A DNA stretch of 64,000 bases from an uncultured Pirellula sp. (GTDB taxonomy: Bacteria; Planctomycetota; Planctomycetia; Pirellulales; Pirellulaceae). How positions within the stretch are numbered: position 1 is the first letter of the stretch; each line of letters opens with the position of its first letter. The position numbers and the translations under genes were made by a program. Where the stretch lies: the NCBI GenBank assembly GCA_903858115.1, contig CAIOHR010000284.1, forward strand, positions 1-64,000, written 5' to 3'. Under the pieces are notes generated by a model, which saw only the letters and a program-made list of their open reading frames with translations, did no database searches and was not told the DNA's origin. This document shows positions 1 through 8,495 of the stretch, one piece after another.

Positions 1-96
1 CTTGACTTATGAGTACTTGACTTATGAGTACTTGACTTATGAGTACTTGACTTATGAGTACTTGACTTATGAGTACTTGACTTATGAGTACTTGAC
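1..96. repeat. 15-bp tandem repeat, six copies
   Basis: Six perfect head-to-tail copies of CTTGACTTATGAGTA fill positions 1-90, followed by a partial unit CTTGAC. The array may continue beyond the left edge of the window. There are no spacers, so this is not a CRISPR. One plus-strand frame is open across the array but ends at a TAA just after it, so it does not feed the next reading frame. Each unit carries a TTGACT box resembling a sigma-70 -35 element, which may be chance. Confidence 0.9.
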
Positions 97-101
97 CTGT
101 C

Positions 102-514
102 TTGAATAAACATCTCGCAGAAGCGTGCCAAGTGTGGGTGCTCAAAAGATATGCAGACTCGGAACAAAATCGCGAGCGACGGACGCAAGTCGTCGAAGCC
201 CGAATTGCGGTTGAGAACTGTATGAACCGAAAAAATGACGCGTATCGGTTTTCGCCAAAGGAATCCATGGCGTGGCATCGAGCAAAAATGCGATCGGAAA
301 GGACTGGCTACGGATCGTACAAGAAGCCAGTAGAGCGTCCGCAAAAAGAACCGGGGGACCAGTACAATTCTGGATCGTATCGTCAAGCAATCGGACGGGC
401 CGCAAAAGTCGCCAAGCACGCCCCAACACTCGGAGAGTAGCGACAACATGTCAGAACCGGCATAATAAATCCTTCTCCATGGGAGTAGCTTCCCTCGGTC
501 ATCCATCGCATTAA
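102..514 (+). pseudogene. Decayed tyrosine recombinase (phage-type integrase) C-terminal half
   Basis: The first frame (102-440) reads like the middle of a planctomycete integrase: AYRFSPKESMAWHR, then a basic stretch, then a YNSGSYRQAIGRA segment, as in the family pattern YLFSP..EA..R...DSYRRAI. Around 410-425 the homology moves to another frame, which ends with PNTRRVATT and FSMGVASLGHPSH. These match the family's HPNQLRHTAAT and VLGHSS blocks. The catalytic Tyr segment and the N-terminal half are missing and the first conserved His is replaced. It is a frameshifted, truncated relic and cannot be active. The assignment rests on motif order recalled from the family. Confidence 0.72.
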
Positions 515-825
515 CTACTTCAGGTTGGCGCGGTAGGGTAGTAACGATTCTATAAAGATTGAGGTCTAATATTGCATTCATCCAACCGAATTAGCGTAAA
601 AACTTAGCACATTAAGCTCAGTTTGTGTACATTAGAGTGCATATATGTCGTGGTTCACGCAATCAATGCCGCGGTTTTTATGAAGTGAGTCTTGGTTTTG
701 CAATCCTTAGATCCTCCAATGCATCTTGAAATAAAACACCTTACATTGAGCGGGTCAATCTTCGCAAAAAGTAGCTAGGGTGTTATTGCCCTGTAGAACT
801 TACTCCTAAAAAGGCAAATAGACTA
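515..825. other. Intergenic region before asnB, no gene seen
   Basis: A relatively AT-rich stretch of 311 bases between the integrase relic and asnB. I see no convincing reading frame, RNA gene or strong hairpin. An AAAAAGG box lies about 12 bases before the asnB start and may serve as its ribosome binding site. The asnB promoter should lie here. Confidence 0.5.
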
Positions 826-2790
826 ATGTGCGGAATTGCTGGAGCGGCGTGGGTGAATCCGTCGCATCGCCTGTCGCAATCAGAGCTTCATCGGATGACC
901 GATGCCCTAGCTCACCGCGGCCCGGACGGGCGAGGAGTCCGCTGGAAGGAATATGCAAACGGTTGTGGATTCGCATTGGGCCATCGAAGGTTAGCGATCA
1001 TCGATGTAGCGAACGGTCATCAACCGATGTCCAATGTAAGTGACACGGTTCACGTAACATTTAATGGAGAAATCTACAATTATCTTGAGCTAAGGTCCGC
1101 TCTCGAACAACTCGGTTATGGTTTCCAGACAGACTCTGATACCGAAACGATTGTTTATGCCTATGAAGCTTATGGCGAGAATTTCGTCGAGCACCTCCGA
1201 GGCATGTTTGCAATCGGCTTATGGGATAGCCGATTGCAAAAGCTGATCCTAGCACGTGATCGCTTGGGAGAAAAACCTCTTGTATTCTGCCACGATCCGG
1301 GACGACTGATATTTGCGAGTGAAATCAAAGCTCTACAACGGATCCCAGGTGTCGGATCCCAATTACGCCCAGCCTCAATCGACCAGTACCTGCGTTTCGG
1401 CTATGTACCACACCCCTGGACAGCGTATGAGGGGGTTGAAAAACTCCCGCCGGGTCATATCGGAGTATACCAAAACGGGTCCTGGAGTGTTCGACAGTAT
1501 TGGAAACCGAATTTGGTGACCAATGATCAGATTTCATTCGATGATGCATCCCAACGGCTTAAGCAATCCATGGAGGAAGCCATCCGACTTCAAATGCGAA
1601 GCGATGTTCCGATGGGAGCCTTCTTGTCCGGAGGAATGGATTCTTCCGTTGTGGCAGGCTTGATGCAGCAGCATGCCAGTTCGCCCATCCAAACATTCAA
1701 GGCCAGTTTCCTCGGAGACAGTTCTCAAGAGGATCAGCAAGCGAGGCAAATAGCCAAGCGATTCGGAACCGAACATCGTCAGCTGAACTCGGAAATCGAC
1801 GCCGTTGATTCGCTCGAGAAGCTCGTCAACTGTTTCGATGAACCCTTTGCCGACAGCAGTGCTGTAGCAACCTACCACTTATGTTCTTGGACAAGCGCGC
1901 ACGTGCGCGTCATCATGACGGGTGATGGTGGCGACGAGATTTTGGGTGGTTATGCCCGTTATCGTACGGTGGATCGCCTAAGAACCTTTGAGCATTTGCC
2001 TCATCCACTGAAAAGAGTTTTGACCGGCCCTTGGGTCGATTTGATCCCTGCTTTCCACCCAGAGGGGCGACTCGGAAAACTCAAACACCGCATGAAAGTG
2101 CTTCGCCAAGCCCCAAATTCTCGCTACGTCCATTGGTTGAGTCTGTTCTCGCGGTATCAGCGTGAGTCTCTTTACCATTCCGATTTTCTAGAGAATTGTG
2201 ATTTCCAAGAGACCGATCAATTTCTTGAGGGCATCATGAGTCCGTACGCGAAAGAGAGGCCGGGTATCCGTGCCATGAGAGCCGATTTACATAACTATCT
2301 TCCGTGCGACATCTTAGCCAAAGTGGATATAACCAGCATGGCGCACGGGCTGGAAGGACGCAGTCCTTTCCTAGACCACAAACTCGTCGAAGCCGTCTGT
2401 GAATTTCCGTACAAAGTACTTCATCAGGCAGGGCTCGTGAAACCGCTGTTGGGCAAAACTTTTAGTTCTTTCATTTCTCCAGCGATGATGAGACGCCCCA
2501 AGATTGGCTTTGGTATGCCGGCAAGAATCTGGCAGCAACCTCGATTCCTGACACTAGTCAATGATCTGTTGCGAAATCCTGACTCGTTCTGCGCAAATTA
2601 CGTTCGTTCTGATGTGATTGATACGATGCTTCGAGAGCACTCATCGGGGTACATTAATCATGGAGAACGTCTCTGGTCCCTGGCCTTCCTGGAATCTTGG
2701 GGAAACCGCTTCACCGATATGGCCCGACGCTCAGAGGATACTTCGTCGGGATTGGATCGCTCGATATCGGTCACTACTATTCCAGATTGA
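826..2790 (+). CDS. asnB: Asparagine synthetase (glutamine-hydrolysing)
   Basis: This 654-residue class II amidotransferase makes asparagine, or amidates a related acid, from aspartate, ATP and glutamine. The start is fixed by MCGIAG, since Cys2 becomes the N-terminal nucleophile. The glutaminase domain (about 2-210) has HRGPDG at 30-35 and FNGEIYN near 79-85. The synthetase domain starts near 240 and has the ATP pyrophosphatase loop SGGMDSS at 268-274. Length and sequence resemble the long AsnB paralogues that planctomycetes and exopolysaccharide producers often carry near exosortase loci, but no exosortase or polysaccharide genes are in this window. The true substrate is therefore open. It is followed after 27 bases by a transposase-linked domain protein. 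Confidence 0.95.
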   Translation: MCGIAGAAWVNPSHRLSQSELHRMTDALAHRGPDGRGVRWKEYANGCGFALGHRRLAIIDVANGHQPMSNVSDTVHVTFNGEIYNYLELRSALEQLGYGFQTDSDTETIVYAYEAYGENFVEHLRGMFAIGLWDSRLQKLILARDRLGEKPLVFCHDPGRLIFASEIKALQRIPGVGSQLRPASIDQYLRFGYVPHPWTAYEGVEKLPPGHIGVYQNGSWSVRQYWKPNLVTNDQISFDDASQRLKQSMEEAIRLQMRSDVPMGAFLSGGMDSSVVAGLMQQHASSPIQTFKASFLGDSSQEDQQARQIAKRFGTEHRQLNSEIDAVDSLEKLVNCFDEPFADSSAVATYHLCSWTSAHVRVIMTGDGGDEILGGYARYRTVDRLRTFEHLPHPLKRVLTGPWVDLIPAFHPEGRLGKLKHRMKVLRQAPNSRYVHWLSLFSRYQRESLYHSDFLENCDFQETDQFLEGIMSPYAKERPGIRAMRADLHNYLPCDILAKVDITSMAHGLEGRSPFLDHKLVEAVCEFPYKVLHQAGLVKPLLGKTFSSFISPAMMRRPKIGFGMPARIWQQPRFLTLVNDLLRNPDSFCANYVRSDVIDTMLREHSSGYINHGERLWSLAFLESWGNRFTDMARRSEDTSSGLDRSISVTTIPD

Positions 2791-2817
2791 GATTCTCCTT
2801 TTCATTCTCCTTCGGGT

Positions 2818-3453
2818 GTGACCGGCTCGATGGATGGTCTGAACCTGCTGATCCGTAACCTTGATTCTAGTCCCAACCTTTCAGCCGCCCCAAGTCTTAC
2901 CATTTGCTCTAGCAACCGCTTGCCCAGCAAGAATGCGTTCAGCGATTACCTCCTGTTCGAATTGTACCACAGATGCAAGGACATGGGCCATGAGCTGAGT
3001 TTGCCCGAAGACCGTCCGCATACCTCGATCAAGGAGCGAGTAGACCATGCCAAGTCCAAGGGCCGGATGTGCGATGTCGAGGAGCTTCGCAATGGAAGTG
3101 TAGCTGCTTCGAAGGTCAGTGGCAAAGTCGAGAAGGGACTGTGGCTGATCCCGATCGAGGATCGACGGAGACTGGGTGAAGATCGCGAAGGGATGCGAGA
3201 AGGCTTCACGTTTGGCCAGTATCTGTTGCTGGTGGACTACACGAGTCGGACGATTCGTAAAGGTAAAGCGTCCGTATCGAAGGAATTGGAAGGGATCTTT
3301 GAGTGGATTGGTAGCAGTGCTGAGATTTGGTCCAGTCGTGTGAAGAAGTTGCAAGCGAAGCCCTGGATGGGGCGATTCTTATCTGCTAGTCGCGACCGAT
3401 TGAGAGCATTGGCAATCAAGCTTGGTGTTCGGCATCTTGCATACATCGGCTGA
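2818..3453 (+). CDS. Transposase-linked C-terminal domain protein, probably a 5'-truncated remnant
   Basis: The 211-residue frame begins with GTG only 27 bases after asnB. Its C-terminal 100 residues (about 110-211) carry a recognisable pattern: LWLIPIEDRR, then GFTFGQYLLLVDYTSR, then RDRLRALAIKLGVRHL. This pattern is the C-terminal domain of proteins annotated as REP-associated or putative transposases in planctomycetes and gammaproteobacteria, where the motif is DYLxLVDxTGR. The usual N-terminal nuclease part is not visible and the first 80 residues look nondescript, so the frame is probably the tail of a longer gene. A 108-bp MITE-like repeat lies 230 bases downstream. A second relic of the same domain is at 45.6 kb. 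A solo protein of unknown role cannot be excluded. Confidence 0.55.
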   Translation: MTGSMDGLNLLIRNLDSSPNLSAAPSLTICSSNRLPSKNAFSDYLLFELYHRCKDMGHELSLPEDRPHTSIKERVDHAKSKGRMCDVEELRNGSVAASKVSGKVEKGLWLIPIEDRRRLGEDREGMREGFTFGQYLLLVDYTSRTIRKGKASVSKELEGIFEWIGSSAEIWSSRVKKLQAKPWMGRFLSASRDRLRALAIKLGVRHLAYIG

Positions 3454-3686
3454 CAGTTCGATCGCCGTCTCCGATCCGGCCGCATGACACCGATATGCTT
3501 TTGTCGAATTGAAGAAAAGTGTTCGATTTGGGTATCGGTACGTTCTTGAGACTCAGATTCTGCTGTTGCAGCTATTGAACCGCACCACTTTCGGCGCAAT
3601 GGTTGACCAATCAGCTGCCTCACGCTCAATCAACGATGGCTCCAACGCCGATTGAGACTCCATGGATGCGAAGCTCTAGAGACATC

Positions 3687-3794
3687 GCCGACAAAAGTCA
3701 AAGTAGGCACATGCCATGTGCCCTCCACCTAGAATCCCAGCAAATCTCCAACAGCGGACGGCACGACGGAGCGTGACTGCTGCTTTTGTCGGCT
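3687..3794. repeat. 108-bp MITE-like palindromic element
   Basis: The element is bounded by an 11-bp inverted repeat: GCCGACAAAAG at 3687-3697 and CTTTTGTCGGC at 3783-3793. Next to the left arm is a perfect 17-bp palindrome GGCACATGCCATGTGCC (3706-3722). Near the right end the minus strand reads GTCACGCTCCGTCGTGCCG. It has no coding capacity. The GCCGACAAAAGTCA end recurs at 21.02 kb. Such elements are scattered through planctomycete genomes and are probably moved in trans. Confidence 0.75.
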
Positions 3795-3802
3795 AGGTCT
3801 TA

Positions 3803-4675
3803 TCATTCGTAAAGTGTGAATAGTCCTGAGTGGTCTAGGTCGCCTTTGCCGCGTCGATCGACAAGCTCTTCCCAACGGTCGAGTGAGTTGGCTAGAGTGG
3901 GTGAGTTCAGACCGACCATCTCGGCTAGTTCGGAGATCAATCGGACGTCCTTTAGCTGAAGCGTTGCTTTGCCACCGGCAACGAAGTCCCTCCTTACCAT
4001 TCGGTCTCCGTGCAGTTCCAGTATTCGACTGTCGGCGAAGCCTCCGAGCATCGCCTGGCGTGCTAACGCCGGATCGACCCCAGCAAGCTCGGCCATCCTG
4101 AGTGCTTGGGCTACTGCATCAATTGTCTGTGCGACGATCAATTGGTTTGCCAATTTGGTCACCTGACCGGCGCCCGACGGGCCAAGATGTGTAACTCGCT
4201 TTCCCACCGTTTTCAAAATGGGAAGAGCCCTCGCTACAGCAACGTCGTCGCCTCCTACCATGATCGAGAGGCTGGCCGACTCTGCGCCCACTTGCCCGCC
4301 TGAAACCGGAGCGTCAACCCAGGAAATAGACTGAGCGAATTGTCGCGTCGCGGGCACCCCTGTTGTGCCAAAATCGATCACCATTCCGGCCGGATCAAGC
4401 CGTTCGTGCAATCCGCCGGTACCGAACACGATCGAATTGACCGCGGCCGTATCGGCTAGATTGATACAGATTATTCCCGCTCCCACCCGTTCTGCGACTT
4501 CAGACGGCGAGTTCGCCGCGCGCATTCCAGCGGCAACGGCAGCATTTAGCCGCTCGGGGCTCCGATTCCAAACAAACATTTCGGCACCAGAATCGTTCAG
4601 GTGGCGCGCCATCGGCGAGCCCATGTTCCCAAGACCGATGAATCCTATACGATAGCCATCTAAACGATGCCTCAT
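3803..4675 (-). CDS. NAD(P)-dependent beta-hydroxyacid dehydrogenase (3-hydroxyisobutyrate dehydrogenase family)
   Basis: A 290-residue soluble oxidoreductase. The Rossmann NAD-binding motif GFIGLGNMGSPMA is at about 11-23. The substrate loop DAPVSGG is near 140, and the catalytic-lysine region GAGQVTKLANQ near 170. Length and motifs fit the family that includes 3-hydroxyisobutyrate dehydrogenase, tartronate semialdehyde reductase and L-threonate dehydrogenase (LtnD); sequence reading alone cannot choose among them. It is transcribed divergently from a D-erythronate dehydrogenase-like gene 117 bases away. In known acid-sugar pathways DenD and LtnD occur together, which favours a four-carbon sugar-acid substrate. 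The DUF1537 kinase and aldolase of that pathway are not in the window. Confidence 0.88.
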   Translation of the reverse strand: MRHRLDGYRIGFIGLGNMGSPMARHLNDSGAEMFVWNRSPERLNAAVAAGMRAANSPSEVAERVGAGIICINLADTAAVNSIVFGTGGLHERLDPAGMVIDFGTTGVPATRQFAQSISWVDAPVSGGQVGAESASLSIMVGGDDVAVARALPILKTVGKRVTHLGPSGAGQVTKLANQLIVAQTIDAVAQALRMAELAGVDPALARQAMLGGFADSRILELHGDRMVRRDFVAGGKATLQLKDVRLISELAEMVGLNSPTLANSLDRWEELVDRRGKGDLDHSGLFTLYE

Positions 4676-4792
4676 ACAATGTCTCTCCTGAAGTCAATTG
4701 CATTGTTTTCGGATCTTGCGTTCGCTCATTTTCGAGAGGAATGCACGAACATATCGTAACCGAACTTTCAATCTCGCTACTAGGATTCGTTC

Positions 4793-5803
4793 ATGAAAGT
4801 AATTATCACTGGCGGCGGCGGATTTCTTGGATCAAGATTGTGCACGAAGCTTGTCGAGGTTGGTAAGCTAACTGGACCGTCGGGAGTTGCGGAGCCAATC
4901 GAGCAAGTCGTTTTGCTCGATTCCACTTTTCCTGACTTGGAAATTGCCCCTCTTGTTTCGCGTCAGGTATGCGATATTGCCGACCGTGACGCCGTCTTTG
5001 AAGCTGTTGGCTTGGATGGCAACATCGCTGTCTTTCATTTGGCATCGATGGTCAGCGGTGAGTGTGAACTCCGATTTGATGACGCATTGCGAGTCAACCT
5101 CGATGGAGGTCGCAACGTTTTTGAAGCCGTTCGACGCACTGCCAACGCAACGCGCAACACAAACGGACTGCCGCGACTCGTTTTTGCAAGTAGCATCGCG
5201 TGCTTCGGTGGAGACGTGGTCTTGGACAGTTTCTCAGATATGTCCAAGCAGTTGCCAAGAACAACGTATGGTATGACCAAGTCGATTTGCGAACTGTTCA
5301 TCAACGACTATTCTCGCAAACGATTTTTTGACGGACGTTCGGCTCGTTTGCCAACCGTTATCGTTCGTCCAGGCAAACCGAATGCGGCCGCATCTAGCTG
5401 GGCCAGCGGCATGTTTCGCGAACCGCTCTCGGGGGTCGATTGCCTACTGCCAGTCCACCGCCAACAATGTCATCCAATGACTGGCTATCGAACCGTGATC
5501 GATTCACTTATCGCTTTGCATGAAATCCCAGAAGCAAAACTTGGTGGCGACCGAGCAGTCGGTTTGCCCGCTCTTCAAGTGACGCCAAACTTGGCGAGTC
5601 AAGTCCTTGGTCAGATCGCTGCAGAAAGGGGGTTACAACTCGGCAAGTTTGTCGACGCCTTTGATCCGCGAATCCAGTCCATCGTGGATGGCTGGGCCAC
5701 AGCAATAGATGGGACAAGAGCAATCGCTCTGGGTATTCCTCAACCCCCTACTCTGAACCAAATCGTCCAACACTATCTTATGGATTTTTGTACTCCGATT
5801 TGA
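4793..5803 (+). CDS. denD: NAD-dependent epimerase/dehydratase, D-erythronate dehydrogenase-like
   Basis: A 336-residue extended short-chain dehydrogenase. The N-terminus MKVIITGGGGFLGSRL gives the GxxGxxG NAD-binding loop. HLASMVSGECE follows, then a FASSIACFGG serine segment and the catalytic YGMTK (Tyr and Lys four apart). This combination, with VIVRPGKPNAAASSWASG, is characteristic of the DenD family, which oxidises D-erythronate to 2-oxo-tetronate. It is divergent from a 3-hydroxyisobutyrate dehydrogenase family gene, the usual partner type in acid-sugar catabolism. The stop codon abuts the truncated end of a Uma2 relic on the other strand. The substrate is inferred from family resemblance. 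Confidence 0.82.
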   Translation: MKVIITGGGGFLGSRLCTKLVEVGKLTGPSGVAEPIEQVVLLDSTFPDLEIAPLVSRQVCDIADRDAVFEAVGLDGNIAVFHLASMVSGECELRFDDALRVNLDGGRNVFEAVRRTANATRNTNGLPRLVFASSIACFGGDVVLDSFSDMSKQLPRTTYGMTKSICELFINDYSRKRFFDGRSARLPTVIVRPGKPNAAASSWASGMFREPLSGVDCLLPVHRQQCHPMTGYRTVIDSLIALHEIPEAKLGGDRAVGLPALQVTPNLASQVLGQIAAERGLQLGKFVDAFDPRIQSIVDGWATAIDGTRAIALGIPQPPTLNQIVQHYLMDFCTPI

Positions 5804-6091
5804 CTGTCGGTTCTCCTCGCACACGATCGACATGTCTGGAAAGTACATCCATGTCGAAGTTTTTTTGCGAATTCGAACCATCGAGCTGGAATTGAAAGCG
5901 CGACAGGTTGAGCCCTTGAGCTTGAGCCAAAATGTAGCCGTCGCGTTTGTGACAACTATGTTGTGGCGGTTCGTTGGACTGGACATCGCCCGCAAATAAC
6001 CGTCCACAAACTCGTACTTTGTTTAGGTGGTTTCGAGAAAAGCCAGATACGATTCGGGGGTATAAAACTCCTGACGCTCGGCAGTACGCAT
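5804..6091 (-). pseudogene. Broken Uma2-family (PD-(D/E)xK) endonuclease gene
   Basis: On the minus strand one frame reads MRTAERQEFYTPESYLAFLE, an in-frame TAA at about 6023-6025, then TKYEFVDGYLRAMS, NRHNIVVTNATATFW and YFPDMSIVCEENRQ. This is the order of Uma2 (DUF820) proteins: YTPEEYLALE, KYEYVDGxxxAMSG, H, then YPDVxVVC. Both halves are in the same frame, so one nonsense codon interrupts the gene. The C-terminal part with the ExK half of the nuclease motif is missing and the homology stops at the denD stop codon. The product would be inactive. Confidence 0.85.
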
Positions 6092-6194
6092 CGTTGCACT
6101 CTCGTTGTCGTCTTCCTTAGAAGAAGGAATCCAAAAACTGCTTGCACGTTTCGCTAGGTTATAGCTTCCTAGGGTTGCGATTGCCAGCAAGCGA

Positions 6195-7133
6195 TTAAGC
6201 TGCGCGACGTGGTGCCTGTCGGATGCTCGATTGCGACTCGCGCATATGCAATTCAAGCTGCGGGAACGCACATGAGATCTCGTTTGCATCAAGATACGTT
6301 TTCACGGCGTAGACGAGTTTGTCCCTGACGATGTTAAAGTCAGACGTTTCCGCCCAAACACGAACAACCCAGTCCACAGACGATGCTCCCAGCCCGATAA
6401 GAAGCACTTGCGATTTGCGTTCTTCATTCTCGATGATCGAGTCAACAATCGAATCGATCGCAGCCTGCAACGTTTGACGAGTCCGATCGAGATCCGCCGA
6501 ATAAACAACGCCCACTGGAACATCGACTCTACGATGTTGGTGGTACGTAGTATTTTCGATGGTTTGTCCTGAAATCGCGCTGTTGGGGACGATCAAGCGA
6601 CGGTTGTCGGGCGTATCGACGGTAGTTGTAAACAAATCAACCTCATGAACTTTCGCAGCAATTCCGTTTACAACCACAGAGTCTCCGACCTTGAACGGCC
6701 GAAAGACCATCAACAAAACACCGGAAGCAAAGTTAGCAAGTGTTCCTTGAAAGGCCAACCCGATCGCAAAGCCAGCAGCAGCGATGACCGCCGCAAAGCT
6801 AGTCGATCGAACCCCGAAGTAGTTTAATACCAGTACACCTCCGACCACGAGCGAGCCCCTGTAGATCAGCTTCTCGACGAATCGACCTAGCGTTTGATCG
6901 ACTCGATTTTTGATCGGCTCTGAAATGAGCTGCGAAAGTTTTCGCCCGACAAAATAGCAAAGGACGACAATACCCAGCGCTTTCAACGCTTGCCCGAATG
7001 CCTGAGTCGAGGGCTCTACGATCCATAAAAGATCACCTGAAAGAATCCGTTGTGCATACTCCCATAAAGCAGATTCTGCTTGCGTGACGTGGGATGTGGC
7101 CTCTTCACTAGGAACGACAATGTTCTCTGGCAT
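6195..7133 (-). CDS. mscS: Small-conductance mechanosensitive channel, MscS family
   Basis: A 312-residue inner-membrane channel that releases solutes on hypo-osmotic shock. Three hydrophobic helices lie at about 45-65, 93-108 and 112-143. The third is the pore helix, with GFAIGLAFQGTLANFASG. After it comes the MscS beta domain (RPFKVGDSVVVNG near 145-157, then VDTPDNRRLIVPNS) and the mixed alpha/beta C-terminal domain up to about 290. Length is close to that of E. coli MscS (286). It stands alone in its transcription direction, downstream of holA after a 270-base gap in which I see no gene. Confidence 0.94.
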   Translation of the reverse strand: MPENIVVPSEEATSHVTQAESALWEYAQRILSGDLLWIVEPSTQAFGQALKALGIVVLCYFVGRKLSQLISEPIKNRVDQTLGRFVEKLIYRGSLVVGGVLVLNYFGVRSTSFAAVIAAAGFAIGLAFQGTLANFASGVLLMVFRPFKVGDSVVVNGIAAKVHEVDLFTTTVDTPDNRRLIVPNSAISGQTIENTTYHQHRRVDVPVGVVYSADLDRTRQTLQAAIDSIVDSIIENEERKSQVLLIGLGASSVDWVVRVWAETSDFNIVRDKLVYAVKTYLDANEISCAFPQLELHMRESQSSIRQAPRRAA

Positions 7134-7402
7134 GCTATTACCATTTACTCTCGAGATGATTCGTTGTGCTAAAGGCTAGCTAACGATGGAGTCCAATCGA
7201 ACCGCCTACCAGTCGTATACGAGATCCAAAACATTAAGAGAATAGAGATTTGCAGGTTGCTGCTCGTACAGGAGTACAAAACTCGGTCCCTAGATCTATC
7301 CTGTTTCCTCAAAAGCTAGCCGGAAGCATGGGACTGTAGACGGAACTCGATCATCGACCATCAGCGTTTCATCGCTACGCCGATTCCATTCGAGCGAGCC
7401 AC

Positions 7403-8470
7403 CTACGCGAGTGAGACGATTAAAGACTCTAAAGCGAAACGGGCTCGATGTTCGTTGCTATGGCTCCCTTTGAGTTGCAACTCCAGTCGCACCAGATCAT
7501 TAAGTAACTCCTTGGCCCGAACTCGGCCGATGCGGCGCAGGCGTGCTTCCGCTTTGGCTAGATCAAAACGATTGAAACCAGCTTTCTCGAGAGCCGTTCC
7601 GAGAGGTATCTTGGTACCAGACTTCTCTGCAATCTCAACGATTCGGGCCGCGACGCCAAAACGTCTAAGCGACCAACCCACTTGGGCTGCAAGTCCGATC
7701 GAGTTTTGTCCGGCATGGGATAACTTCTCCAATTGCTCCAGGGCTACCGCAACTTTACCGTCCGCGATCGCATCAGCGACTTCCCAAGCGGTCTGTGTTC
7801 TCCAGCCTCCTACTAGTTCCGCAACACGTTCGTCGGCTACCTTTCCCTTGGTGTCGGCGAACAACGCCAACTTTGCAAGCTCGCAGTCGATCAAACCGCA
7901 TACCGCTCCGATTCGCTCCACCATGAGTGCCGACTGGGAGGCGCTGAGTTCGACACGATGTTTCTTCGAGCCCCACTGCAATATCCACTTTTGCATGGCT
8001 TTGTCGTCGGGTGGGTTGCCCCATGAGGATTTCTGTGGAGGAGTGCACTTGACAGAAATCCCGAGTTTGGAAACCAGGTTGTAGAGCTTTGTGGTTGCGG
8101 GAAACGTTTGTATGTCGAGGATCAACATGCAGTCGGCTGCTTTCAAGTCGATCCATCGTTCCAGTTGCTCGCGAAACTTGGTGATGAATTTATCGGCGTT
8201 TCGAATGACGGCGACGCGTCCACCGAGATTGTCAAAGAGCGACCGAGTCGCGAGCTGGTCGTGGACGTCACGCCATTGCGATTCGTCTCCGTCAAAGCTC
8301 CGGATGGATTCGTTCTCGATTCCTGACGACGCGATCACATGATGTATTACGGATCGTCGAAGAAAGTCGTCCGATCCAAAACAGGCAACGACAGGTGGCA
8401 GAGGCGTTGCGACAGACGCTTCCAAAAACTCGAAAGCGTGTTGAACTGCCGTTTTTGTTGCTGCCATCAA
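7403..8470 (-). CDS. holA: DNA polymerase III subunit delta
   Basis: A 355-residue clamp-loader subunit that opens the beta sliding clamp as part of the replicative polymerase. The N-terminus has the delta pattern VVACFGSDDFLRRSVI, close to the usual YLLxGxDxxLxxE signature. VAVIRNADKF and MLILDIQTFP follow, in the places of the family's vVvvrnad and lil blocks. The C-terminal collar domain includes AWEVADAIADGKVAVAL and an IGLAAQVGWSLRRF segment. Length matches the family (about 340). Gene order with a glutathione peroxidase 25 bases upstream suggests co-transcription but no shared function. Confidence 0.9.
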   Translation of the reverse strand: MMAATKTAVQHAFEFLEASVATPLPPVVACFGSDDFLRRSVIHHVIASSGIENESIRSFDGDESQWRDVHDQLATRSLFDNLGGRVAVIRNADKFITKFREQLERWIDLKAADCMLILDIQTFPATTKLYNLVSKLGISVKCTPPQKSSWGNPPDDKAMQKWILQWGSKKHRVELSASQSALMVERIGAVCGLIDCELAKLALFADTKGKVADERVAELVGGWRTQTAWEVADAIADGKVAVALEQLEKLSHAGQNSIGLAAQVGWSLRRFGVAARIVEIAEKSGTKIPLGTALEKAGFNRFDLAKAEARLRRIGRVRAKELLNDLVRLELQLKGSHSNEHRARFALESLIVSLA

Positions 8471-8495
8471 ATCTAAAGTCGCTAGAGACTAACGA

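Noticed and set aside
1-96. CRISPR array
   Set aside because: The 15-bp units are contiguous, with no spacers, and no cas gene is present.
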